Shown: positions 54,465 to 62,962 of the stretch, piece after piece | Numbering within the stretch: position 1 is the stretch's first letter | Layout of the letters: each line of letters opens with the position of its first letter | From: Bacteroidales bacterium UBA5515 | GTDB lineage: Bacteria; Bacteroidota; Bacteroidia; Bacteroidales; P3 | NCBI GenBank assembly: GCA_002423895.1 | Contig: DIOL01000019.1 | Coordinates: forward strand, 1-64,000 | Direction of reading: 5' to 3' | Length of the DNA stretch: 64,000 bases | Program-made: the position numbers and the translations under genes | Notes under the pieces: generated by a model | The model's database searches: none | What the model was told of the DNA's origin: nothing | The model's input: the letters and a program-made list of their open reading frames with translations, nothing else

Positions 54465-55025
54465 ATGATTGAAGACCAAAAGATAAGCAATATAGATTTC
54501 AGAGGGCAAGCACTGGAAGATGAGTACAATAACTGCACATTCATCAACTGCAATTTTTCAGAAATGCAAATAAAAGAAGTAGTATTTGAAGACTGCAAAT
54601 TTGAGTTATGTAATTTCAGCCTTGCCAAAATGGATGCCTTTTGGAGAGATGTTCAATTTAAAGAATGCAAACTTACAGGAGCCAATTTCACCAAAATAAA
54701 CCCCTTCTCCACCTTTAGCTTTGAACAGTCCAATCTGCAATATGCCATATTTGTAAAAACCAAACTGAAAAACACCAAATTCATCACCTGCAACCTTCAG
54801 GAAGCCGACTTCACCCAGACCGACCTCACAATGGCACAGTTCAACAACTGCGACCTGCAGCGAACCATATTCTCAAACACCAATCTTGAAAAAGCCGACC
54901 TCACAACATCCCACAACTACATAATAGATCCAAACAACAACACCATAAGAAAAGCCCGATTCTCAAAATATGGCCTTTCAGGACTACTTCTTTCCTTTGG
55001 AATTATAATTGAAGATGTAGATTAG
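54465..55025 (+). CDS. Pentapeptide-repeat protein
   Basis: 186 residues made almost wholly of A(D/N)LxX-type pentapeptides, for example CTFINCNFSEM, CKLTGANFTKINPF, CNLQEADFTQTDLTMAQFNN and CDLQRTIFSNTNLEKADL, followed by a non-repeat tail (IDPNNNTIRKARFSKYGLSG). This forms a right-handed four-sided helix. The size and tail resemble Qnr-like gyrase-protecting proteins, but many Bacteroidota pentapeptide proteins share this layout without known function. Codons end in C unusually often compared with neighbours. The 3' end overlaps the convergent Sel1 gene by 23 bases. Confidence 0.85.
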   Translation: MIEDQKISNIDFRGQALEDEYNNCTFINCNFSEMQIKEVVFEDCKFELCNFSLAKMDAFWRDVQFKECKLTGANFTKINPFSTFSFEQSNLQYAIFVKTKLKNTKFITCNLQEADFTQTDLTMAQFNNCDLQRTIFSNTNLEKADLTTSHNYIIDPNNNTIRKARFSKYGLSGLLLSFGIIIEDVD

Positions 55026-55508
55026 AGGAAAGAAAGGCAGTTGGGATGCTATCCCACACATACCCATTTTTTGAAGATTCATCAAGCCAATATTTCGATT
55101 CAATTAAATTGGTATCAACACCAATTCCATGAAAATAGCACAAACCTAAATAATATTGACTAACAGAATCATTTAACTCTGCCCCTTTCTTAAAATACTC
55201 AAAACTCTTTTCTAAATTCTTTCCAACACCACCCCCATCATAATACATCCTACCAACAACAAAGAAAGCCAATTTATTACTATCCATACAAGCAAGATTA
55301 AAATATTTAAAAGCAGAATCAAATTTCATTTCTTTATAGTAGTGAACACCACGATTATAATTATCTAATTCAGATAATTTAGCTAATTCTGATATTCTAT
55401 TTTTTTCGCTTCTTTCTCATCACTTATAGTTTCTCTAATAACAAAGAACAACATTATAGCAAATACAATGGTAACTATTATTGTAAAACGAACTTTGCCA
55501 TCTCTCAT
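55003..55508 (-). pseudogene. Frameshifted membrane-anchored Sel1-repeat protein
   Basis: Two reading frames together make one plausible protein. Frame 1 starts at ATG 55508 and encodes an N-terminal anchor (MRDGKVRFTIIVTIVFAIML) but stops after about 42 codons. Frame 2 continues from the A7 run (T7 at 55400-55406 on the plus strand) with RISELAKLSELDNYNRGVHY and then Sel1/TPR-like units (YFNLACMDSNKLAFFVVGRM, YFKKGAELNDSVSQYYLGLC). One base is missing at the homopolymer. It may be a real mutation, a sequencing error or slippage on A7. If frame 2 alone is used it would start at 55329 without an anchor. Confidence 0.65.
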
Positions 55509-55615
55509 GATTTGATTTTAAATTATTTTATTTGGTTGTGTGGGATATGGTATTTATTTAATATTAGAAAGAAATATCTGATTGTAAATCTCTCACAACG
55601 AATATTCAATAAATT

Positions 55616-56323
55616 TTATTCATATTCTGAGGCTATAAAATTATTCAATTCTTCTTTTATTGTTCTCCAGTTTGGTAGATTATTATCAAGAATTGAAGTA
55701 AATTTATCATTATGTAATCTTTCTATTAGATGAGACAATTCATGAACAACAACATATTCAATACAATGAACAGGTTTCTTTATTAGTTCTAAATTAAACA
55801 ATATCTTTTTAGTCTTAATATTACAAGAACCCCATTTAGTTTTCATTTGCTTAATATCCCATGAATCAGCTTTTACATTAAGCTTTCCTTCCCATTTACT
55901 TATTAGTTCAGGTAGTAATTTTCTTAATTCATTCCTATACCATTGATTTATTACATCTTTTTTCTTTTCAACTGAAGCGTTTTCTTTAACATAAAGATTA
56001 ATAAATTGAGTACCCTTAAGCTCAACTTTTGGTTGTGAGTTATGAACAACAACATTCAATCTATATCTAACACCTTTAAAGTAATGATTCTCTCCACTAA
56101 CATACTCTCTTTTACTTTGTCTTGGTCTATCTGAAACAAGTTTAATCTTGCTTTTTATCCAACCTAACTTATCTATTGCAAAAAGCTTAACTGCATGTAT
56201 ACTCATTGACTTGGGAGCTGAAATATGTACACGAGCATCAGGAGGATAAACAGTAAGATGAATATTCTTAATGTTTTTCCATTCAACCTCAATTATTATA
56301 TTTTCAATATGTATAAAATCCAT
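55616..56323 (-). CDS. M48-like metallopeptidase, YgjP/DUF45 family
   Basis: 235 residues. KTKWGSCNIKTKKILFNLEL is the DUF45 (YgjP) hallmark, and HELSHLIERLHNDKF holds the zinc site HELSH (194-198) plus a third His. Members are often encoded beside type I restriction genes; their role there is unknown. The start codon overlaps the hsdR stop (TAATG), so it is translationally coupled and is the last gene of the restriction operon. Confidence 0.88.
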   Translation of the reverse strand: MDFIHIENIIIEVEWKNIKNIHLTVYPPDARVHISAPKSMSIHAVKLFAIDKLGWIKSKIKLVSDRPRQSKREYVSGENHYFKGVRYRLNVVVHNSQPKVELKGTQFINLYVKENASVEKKKDVINQWYRNELRKLLPELISKWEGKLNVKADSWDIKQMKTKWGSCNIKTKKILFNLELIKKPVHCIEYVVVHELSHLIERLHNDKFTSILDNNLPNWRTIKEELNNFIASEYE

Positions 56324-59300
56324 TAGTATTCCTTTTGAGCATAAATTATTTTCATAATATCTTCTAAATACTTATCTGAATACTCACCCAATGCATCACT
56401 AACAGCAAATCTAACTCTTCGCATTCTTAAAGGAATTCTACTATCTCTAAAATCAGTTTCAGCGTTTTCTTTCACCGCATTATGAACCTTTAAAGCTAAC
56501 TCTTCGTTATTATTCAAATTCATATATAAAGCCCTTAATCCATTAGTATTTATGCTTGGAGGAAGATCTGGATTAACAGTATTCTTTGCATCTCTAATAT
56601 GTTCTATCAATTTCTTGATTAAATACTTATATTCAATTTTCCCATTCTTCAATTCTTCAAGCAATTCATTTATAAGAGTTGAAAGCTTATCAAAATATAT
56701 TGGATTAGTAGGTCTTTCACTATTCACTATTTGACGCATATTTGCAACCAAAATTTCAGCAACCGCTTTCTCAGAAGTTTTAATACTCTTTGGAAGTTTA
56801 TTTAAGCCCTCTTCACCCTCTTTATATATTATATCCAAAAATGAAATATCTTCCATATCAATCAATAACTGGCTATCCTCAGCTCTTACATAATCATCCA
56901 AAAGTTTTCTCATTGCAGGATCATAGAGTTTTAAATCCAATTTATCTCCGCTCTTAAGTTTTATTTCATCTTTTAAATTATTATAGTAATCAACCTTTCT
57001 TTTAATCTCTCTTGCCTCTTCTTCACTATAACCTGCCTTAGTCATTTCTGTTGCAATAGCAATATATCTATTTACTAAATTATTTATTGCCTTATATAAT
57101 TTCTCTCTTTTTTGTGCATTTTCTTCTGCTTCTTTTTCTTGTTCATTAACAGGTGTTGATTCTTTATAAACGAAGTAAGCAAAATAGCCCTCTTGATCTT
57201 TTTTAATAACAGGCTCAATAATATAATTTACCTTATTAATAGCATCTTCTAAATCTTTCTTTGCATTTTCTAACCTGTCATTCAATAACCCTTCAATATC
57301 TTTTTCATCATAATTGTCAAAAGCTCCACCAGTATAAGTATTTATACTATCCTTAATAGCACCAAATAAATCCTGATAGTCTATAATATAACCATATTCC
57401 TTTTCTTCCACATCAACTCTATTTACCCTACAAATTGCTTGAAAAAGATTATGATCACGCATTTGTTTATCTATATATAAATATGTTGCACTTGGAGCAT
57501 CAAAACCAGTTAGTAGCTTATCCACCACAATCATAAGCTTTAATCTTTTAGGCTCTTCAATAAATACCTTCTTTGCCCATTGTTCATAAGCATTAATATC
57601 ATTAAACCTGTCACCCAATAGTTTCTTAGTAATACTATTCTTAAAAGCCTTTTCAATATCTCCGTCAGTTCTAATATCATCAGGATTATTATCTCCATAA
57701 GGTTCGTAGCTCGTAACCAAAGCACAATGTCCTTTCAATTCAGTCTTTTCAAATTCTTCATAATATCTGCAAGCTTGATAAATGCTTCCAGCCACCAATA
57801 AAGCATTACCATAACCACCTTTTAGTGCTGGTTTCATATCCATATCGTAGCAAATATCTTTAACAATTCTTTGAATTCTTTCTCTACTACTAAATATATT
57901 TTCTAATCTTGCCCAACGTTCTTTCAATTCTCTTTTAGCAATTTCCGACAATCCTTCTGTTTTAGTTTCAAACCAATTGTCAAACTTGTTTTCATCTGCC
58001 AAACGTTGCTCAATATCTCTTGCCTCATATCTTAAATCCAAAATAACTTTGTCTTTAACAGCTTCATTAAATTTGTAGGAATGAATTATTGAGCCAAAGG
58101 TTTGTTCCGATGTTTTTTTGTCTTTTTTAAATAAAGGAGTTCCAGTAAAACCAATAAGCATAACATTATCTCCCATAATCTTTTTCATTGCTTCATGCAA
58201 CCTACCTCCATGAGTACGATGACACTCATCAATAAAAACATAAAAATCTCCCTTAGGGCTATAATCGTTTGGCAACATTCTTTCAATCTGCTGAATATAA
58301 TCATCAATAAATAACTCAGCTTTTTTATCACCAACCTTAATTGAATCCTCATCATTCTTTACCCCAAACTTATGAACAAGAGTAGATATTAACCAAGGAC
58401 TATCATGATTTAAAAAATTAATCAAATTTTTTCTTGACCTTGCTCTTTCAATTTTTTCATCCGTACTCTTAAATCCATTTTCAATCTGTCTATCCAGCTC
58501 ATCCCTGTCAGTAATAATAACAACTCTTGCATTACCACCAATTTCTCTACGAATCCATTTTGCCAACCATATCATAGTTAAACTCTTTCCTGAGCCCTGA
58601 GAATGCCAAATAATTCCTCCCTTTTTCTCTTTCACTCTTGGTTGAGCAGCCTTTAAAGCAAAATATTGATTAGGTCTTGCAGCTTTTTTAATTCCAGCAT
58701 CAAAGATTATCATATCTTGAATAAACTCAAGAAACCTTGTTTTGTCAAAGAAATTTTTGCAATTATAATCTAATTCATTTTCTCCTTGTGGGTTTTCTTC
58801 TTTCCAACGAAGCCAAAACTTTTCAGGAGTTTTAATAACTCCATAATATAAACCTTCGCTATCACTACCTGCAAAAATTAATTGAATGGTAGTAAAAAAT
58901 CTGTGTATTTCGTTATCCTGTTGGTTTCTTATGTTTTGTCTAATACCCTCATGAACCGAAACCTTACTGCGTTTTAATTCAATAACCCCTAAAGCAATAC
59001 CATTAACATAAATAACCAAATCAGGTCTTCTTTCCTTATTACCAAAAATTGTTACCTCTTCAGCAATATAGAAATTATTAGCCATTGGATTATGCCAATC
59101 AATCAAATTCACATAACTTCTATGTTCTCCAACCTCATTACTAACATTAATACCATAACGCAACAACCCATAAATCTCCTTATTAGCTTCATAAAGATCC
59201 TTACCCTGATTATTTGCCTCTAACAATAACTGACGAATAGCCTGATTGATTTGATTTTCATTATATTTTTTGCTAACAAGATACTCCCTAAGTAATGTTT

Positions 59301-59424
59301 CATTAATATTACTATTATCAGTTCTGTCTTCCAAGTTACCAATATAAATATAACCCAAATCCTTTTGAAATAAATTCACCAATCTGTTTTGAGTAACAAC
59401 CTCCAAAGCACCAATTTCAGCCAT
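56323..59424 (-). CDS. hsdR: Type I restriction enzyme, R subunit
   Basis: 1033 residues. N-terminal nuclease with ERRPDLVIYVNG (PD) and IALGVIELKRSKV (ExK), residues 133-153. Helicase motor with Walker A in WHSQGSGKSLTM (273-284) and DECHRTHGG (399-407, motif II), then AICRVNRVDVEEKEYGYIID (motif VI). C-terminal helical region that docks on HsdM. It translocates and cuts unmodified DNA with HsdM and HsdS. No inactivating change is seen. hsdM is not in the window and should lie past the right edge. Confidence 0.95.
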   Translation of the reverse strand: MAEIGALEVVTQNRLVNLFQKDLGYIYIGNLEDRTDNSNINETLLREYLVSKKYNENQINQAIRQLLLEANNQGKDLYEANKEIYGLLRYGINVSNEVGEHRSYVNLIDWHNPMANNFYIAEEVTIFGNKERRPDLVIYVNGIALGVIELKRSKVSVHEGIRQNIRNQQDNEIHRFFTTIQLIFAGSDSEGLYYGVIKTPEKFWLRWKEENPQGENELDYNCKNFFDKTRFLEFIQDMIIFDAGIKKAARPNQYFALKAAQPRVKEKKGGIIWHSQGSGKSLTMIWLAKWIRREIGGNARVVIITDRDELDRQIENGFKSTDEKIERARSRKNLINFLNHDSPWLISTLVHKFGVKNDEDSIKVGDKKAELFIDDYIQQIERMLPNDYSPKGDFYVFIDECHRTHGGRLHEAMKKIMGDNVMLIGFTGTPLFKKDKKTSEQTFGSIIHSYKFNEAVKDKVILDLRYEARDIEQRLADENKFDNWFETKTEGLSEIAKRELKERWARLENIFSSRERIQRIVKDICYDMDMKPALKGGYGNALLVAGSIYQACRYYEEFEKTELKGHCALVTSYEPYGDNNPDDIRTDGDIEKAFKNSITKKLLGDRFNDINAYEQWAKKVFIEEPKRLKLMIVVDKLLTGFDAPSATYLYIDKQMRDHNLFQAICRVNRVDVEEKEYGYIIDYQDLFGAIKDSINTYTGGAFDNYDEKDIEGLLNDRLENAKKDLEDAINKVNYIIEPVIKKDQEGYFAYFVYKESTPVNEQEKEAEENAQKREKLYKAINNLVNRYIAIATEMTKAGYSEEEAREIKRKVDYYNNLKDEIKLKSGDKLDLKLYDPAMRKLLDDYVRAEDSQLLIDMEDISFLDIIYKEGEEGLNKLPKSIKTSEKAVAEILVANMRQIVNSERPTNPIYFDKLSTLINELLEELKNGKIEYKYLIKKLIEHIRDAKNTVNPDLPPSINTNGLRALYMNLNNNEELALKVHNAVKENAETDFRDSRIPLRMRRVRFAVSDALGEYSDKYLEDIMKIIYAQKEY

Positions 59425-59444
59425 AATGTTTATTGTTTTAGGTA

Positions 59445-60488
59445 TTATTTTTTTTCAATCTGTTTAATAAATTCGTCAAAGTCCGATTCAAACAACCTGT
59501 CTTGCACTACACGAAATTTCTCATATTCATTCTCTGCCTTCAATTTTGCTTCAAGCATAGATATTTTACCAGAATCTCTTAGAATTGGATAATCAGAAAG
59601 CTCAAGAAATTTAATTAAGAAAGTTTCCCAATCTTTCATATTCATTACCTGACGGTTCATTGCCCTTGTTTCAGCTAAATCCAAATATGCACTGACTATT
59701 CTTTCCAATGCTTTTAAATGTTCCTCATTAATATAGTTCTTTGCAATTGTAACATCGCTTTTGAGTATTTTACCTTTAGGGGCTTGCTTCCATGTTTTAA
59801 GTCCCATATTTACTTTTTCAGCATCAGCCTCGTTATAAATTATTTCAGCAGCCGTTCTTCCTGTAATTGCCCAATGTAATTTATTTTGAACTGTAGAGAA
59901 AAATTGTTTTGTAATATCTGCCTTACTATCATAATCGGCACTAAGAGAGTAAATATCAGTAATCTTTTGATAAAGTCTGCGTTCACTAATTCTTATCTCA
60001 CGAATTCTTTCAAGCAACTCATCAAAATAGTCTTGCCCAAAGTTTTTTATTTGTTTTAGGCGTTCATCATCCATTGCAAAGCCTTTAATAATATACTCAT
60101 GTAAAACATTTGTAGCCCATTTCCTAAACTCAATTGCTCGATGAGAATTTACCCTATAACCAACTGAAACAATAGCCCTAAGATTATAATACTTAACATC
60201 CTTTTCTTGGGTTTTCCCCTCAATAGCACCATGTTGAGTGGTGTGTGCAAAATATGCACATACCACTTTCTCATCAAGTTCATTTGACTCAAAAATACTT
60301 TTCAGATGCTTAGTAATTACAGTTCTATCCTTTTCAAAAAGAATAGCGATAGCCTTTTGTGTAAGCCAAAGAGTTTCATCCTTAAAATAAACATCAATAT
60401 TTACCTTCCCATCCTCAGTTTTAAAGATAACAAAGTTATTAAACTTCTGTAATTCATTAGAATCCTCATATTTTACAATCTCAGCCAT
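59445..60488 (-). CDS. RhuM family protein
   Basis: 347 residues matching the RhuM virulence family: VNIDVYFKDETLWLTQKAIA, LFEKDRTVITKHLKSIFESN, YYNLRAIVSVGYRVNSHRAI, EFRKWATNVLHEYIIKGFAM. The N-terminal part looks like a BRO/antirepressor-type DNA-binding module. RhuM genes are frequent passengers inside type I restriction loci and the biochemical role is not established. The start region (AACATTATGGCTGA) is nearly the same as that of hsdR. Confidence 0.88.
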   Translation of the reverse strand: MAEIVKYEDSNELQKFNNFVIFKTEDGKVNIDVYFKDETLWLTQKAIAILFEKDRTVITKHLKSIFESNELDEKVVCAYFAHTTQHGAIEGKTQEKDVKYYNLRAIVSVGYRVNSHRAIEFRKWATNVLHEYIIKGFAMDDERLKQIKNFGQDYFDELLERIREIRISERRLYQKITDIYSLSADYDSKADITKQFFSTVQNKLHWAITGRTAAEIIYNEADAEKVNMGLKTWKQAPKGKILKSDVTIAKNYINEEHLKALERIVSAYLDLAETRAMNRQVMNMKDWETFLIKFLELSDYPILRDSGKISMLEAKLKAENEYEKFRVVQDRLFESDFDEFIKQIEKK

Positions 60489-60514
60489 AATGTTTATTTT
60501 TTTGATAAATAAGT

Positions 60515-60850
60515 TTACAATCTATTTAATATGTCGGTTATAAGTGTATTCATTTGCGAAAAGGCAAACCATTTCTTCCCCAAATCCTTTAAAGATGCTC
60601 CATAAGGAAGAGTACCACCAAGACTTCTTATTGAAGGTATCGCATTTTGCGATAGGAGAAAATCAACTTCTTGTTTATTGAGTTGAAAAACAAAGTCATC
60701 AGGAAATCTATTAGGATTCCTTTTCATTTGCTCCCTAAGTCTAATTGGTTTAACATCATAATACAATGCCAAATCTTTATCTAAAATTACATAAACATTT
60801 CTAATAAAAAATATCTTATTTTCAATTTGTTCTTGTTTAACTAATTCCAT
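60515..60850 (-). CDS. ORF6N-domain protein, internally deleted
   Basis: 111 residues. The ORF6N DNA-binding domain is recognisable (VYVILDKDLALYYDVKPIRL, MKRNPNRFPDDFVFQLNKQE, SIRSLGGTLPY). In relatives GGTLPY is followed by an FTEQG-type segment and a long tail, whereas here it jumps directly to GASLKDLGKKWFAFSQM, which I recall as a C-terminal motif in such proteins. This points to an in-frame internal deletion; the ORF remains open. Function unknown; may be inactive. Confidence 0.6.
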   Translation of the reverse strand: MELVKQEQIENKIFFIRNVYVILDKDLALYYDVKPIRLREQMKRNPNRFPDDFVFQLNKQEVDFLLSQNAIPSIRSLGGTLPYGASLKDLGKKWFAFSQMNTLITDILNRL

Positions 60851-60889
60851 TTTTACAAAAATATTATAATGTTATCTTAAGTAAATTCC

Positions 60890-60926
60890 TTTTAAATCAA
60901 ACGAATTCGACCAGTAAGCAAATCCT
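60890..60926. repeat. Direct repeat of the hsdS 3' end, copy 1
   Basis: 37 bases that match 62926-62962 at 35 positions. The other copy is the real end of hsdS. Together they flank the DUF262 gene. Confidence 0.85.
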
Positions 60927-60951
60927 CATACTTTTCAATCTTATCCAAGAT
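60892..60951 (-). pseudogene. Remnant of an hsdS C-terminus
   Basis: Minus-strand codons read ILDKIEKYEDLLTGRIRLI and stop, preceded directly by a stop codon. The complete hsdS gene 2 kb away ends in KDLLTGRIRLI. So this is the last 19 codons of a second hsdS allele whose body has been lost. Confidence 0.85.
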
Positions 60952-60970
60952 TTAGAATAATTTAATCCTT

Positions 60971-62914
60971 TTAATTAGAATATATCCTTTTAATTATTTC
61001 AAATAATAACTCTTGTCTTTCATTAATTGCATCTTTTGTTAGTAGTCCATTTTCATCTGGCAAATAACCTTTAAATAGATTTTTAATATCATCATTACAA
61101 CTATTCAAAGATGCTGGATTTATAGAATTGGTTAAAATTTTATTCCAAATAAAACCACTATTTTGATAAGAACTAAACTTTTCTCCAAATACTCTATTAC
61201 TTGTTCTAATATTTTCATTTCCTTTTAACAATATTACTGCTCCAAGGCGGTTTCTTTCATCAATAAATTGTTTTTCATCAAATTCACCATCTTCATCAGT
61301 AAATTGTGCCATTATTTTTTCATTATTTGAGAATATATGTTCAATATGAAATCCATTTATTGGTCTTGTTCCACTACGAGTAATAAAATTTAAAGATTCC
61401 TGTTTTGCAAATGAATTCTCTTTTAATATATCTGCTAAGAAAATATCTACTCTTGCTAAAAGATATTTTGTAAATCTTCCATCAATTTTTGCTTTCTCAA
61501 AATATTTATACTGGAATATATCATTAAATGAAGTTATAGGGAAATGATTATCATTAAAATACTTGATTATGATGTTATCAAATGCATTTTCTAATTCAGT
61601 AATGGGTTTGTTTCTAATGGCTCTGTTTAAATCATAAACTATTTTTTGTCTTGCATTGTTATCTCCTGCACCTACCAATGTAGATATAGTATAAAATTGA
61701 TCAAATTTTTTAGCAACTAAATCAATTTTTTCATTACGTTCAGTATCATTTAATTTTAAAGCAGAAATAATTAATAATGTTTGATGACCTTGATCATTTG
61801 CAAAATTTGATTCGATGTATAAATTAGTTCTATCCTTTGCATGTTTTTGAATTTCTAAAAATATCTTATAGAAATATATAAAATCTTCTTTTATGAAATT
61901 TTCAATTTTTGATGGTTTAGATCTGTCTAAATCATTTACTATTTTTTCATTGGTAAGTAGGTTTCTATGATATTTGCCAGAAAATTGCTCATATTGAAAT
62001 GCATTATCAGCATATTTTGCTCTAAAATATGTTCTAAAAAAGGTATCTACATTTTTGTAATTATTATCTATACTAAAGAAAGTTTTTAAACCTTCGTTCC
62101 AAATATCATTACATTTTTCCTTTTCATTAACATCTAAAACTCCTAAAAGCATTCCTTTTAAAACTTCATGAGGTTCTAACTCTTTACCTCTATCATTTGC
62201 AGTTTCAAATATCATTGCTACATCCTCTTTATTCTTAATTACTTGCTCAATTATAAGAACTTTTTGTAGTAAATAATAAACATAATAATTGTATTTTATA
62301 TCATTAAATTGATTATTTATATCAAAGAAATATGAATCGTAGTACTTTGATATCAACCAATAATTGTCTTTTAAATTAGCTTGAGTAATATTTGTTATAT
62401 CATCATTTGTTATTGATTTTTGTTCAAATATCTTCTTAATGATAGAATTTCTATCTGAATTTGATATTTTAAAATGTTTTTCACTTGCCATATCTTCTTC
62501 ATATATTAACTCTCCAATAAACTTCTTTACATTTAAAACTAAATCACCTTTATCTATTCCTATATGATATAATTTTATAAGAATCAAAAGAATTGTTGTT
62601 AATCTTTGTTGCCCATCTACAATATATATTTTCCCTGCTTGTTCATTTAACATTATTGTATTAAGAAAATATGGTTTAAAGTTTTCTTCTAAATCCTTTA
62701 AAATTGATTTTAAATCAGGATTTCCATTTTTCTTGTAAAACTTTATATTGTTTTCAAAACGTAATTCAATATCCTTTAATAATTGACTTACAATTTTATA
62801 ATCTTTTTCATCACTCCATCTGTAATCTCTTTGATATACATCAAGACTATAAGGCTTTGGTTTGCTAAAGATATAATTTATATCTCTTTCTTCTACTTCA
62901 ATTAAACGTGCCAT
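60971..62914 (-). CDS. DUF262/DUF1524 protein (GmrSD-like)
   Basis: 647 residues. N-terminal DUF262 with YQRDYRW (27-33) and IYIVDGQQRLTTILLILIKL (DGQQR at 100-104, a ParB/Srx-like nucleotide-binding core). C-terminal DUF1524 with GFHIEHIFSNNEKI and NRLGAVILLKGNEN, an HNH-like nuclease motif (HxxH and N). This is the single-chain GmrSD layout; related proteins restrict modified phage DNA, while others have no known role. It lies between hsdS and its remnant, flanked by the 37-bp repeats, as if inserted. Confidence 0.85.
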   Translation of the reverse strand: MARLIEVEERDINYIFSKPKPYSLDVYQRDYRWSDEKDYKIVSQLLKDIELRFENNIKFYKKNGNPDLKSILKDLEENFKPYFLNTIMLNEQAGKIYIVDGQQRLTTILLILIKLYHIGIDKGDLVLNVKKFIGELIYEEDMASEKHFKISNSDRNSIIKKIFEQKSITNDDITNITQANLKDNYWLISKYYDSYFFDINNQFNDIKYNYYVYYLLQKVLIIEQVIKNKEDVAMIFETANDRGKELEPHEVLKGMLLGVLDVNEKEKCNDIWNEGLKTFFSIDNNYKNVDTFFRTYFRAKYADNAFQYEQFSGKYHRNLLTNEKIVNDLDRSKPSKIENFIKEDFIYFYKIFLEIQKHAKDRTNLYIESNFANDQGHQTLLIISALKLNDTERNEKIDLVAKKFDQFYTISTLVGAGDNNARQKIVYDLNRAIRNKPITELENAFDNIIIKYFNDNHFPITSFNDIFQYKYFEKAKIDGRFTKYLLARVDIFLADILKENSFAKQESLNFITRSGTRPINGFHIEHIFSNNEKIMAQFTDEDGEFDEKQFIDERNRLGAVILLKGNENIRTSNRVFGEKFSSYQNSGFIWNKILTNSINPASLNSCNDDIKNLFKGYLPDENGLLTKDAINERQELLFEIIKRIYSN

Positions 62915-62925
62915 AATGTTAGTAT

Positions 62926-62962
62926 TTTTAAATTAAACGAATTCGACCAGTAAGTAAATCCT
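62926..62962. repeat. Direct repeat of the hsdS 3' end, copy 2
   Basis: The 3' end and stop region of hsdS. It is almost the same as 60890-60926 on the other side of the DUF262 gene, and in the same orientation. Confidence 0.85.

Noticed and set aside
55400..55406. Programmed -1 frameshift in the Sel1 gene
   Set aside because: Zero-frame codons around the run are GCG AAA AAA ATA, which do not make a good X-XXY-YYZ site; mutation or sequencing error is simpler.
59445..60850. RhuM and ORF6N as evidence of a prophage
   Set aside because: Both families commonly occur inside type I restriction loci; no phage structural, lysis or integrase gene is present.
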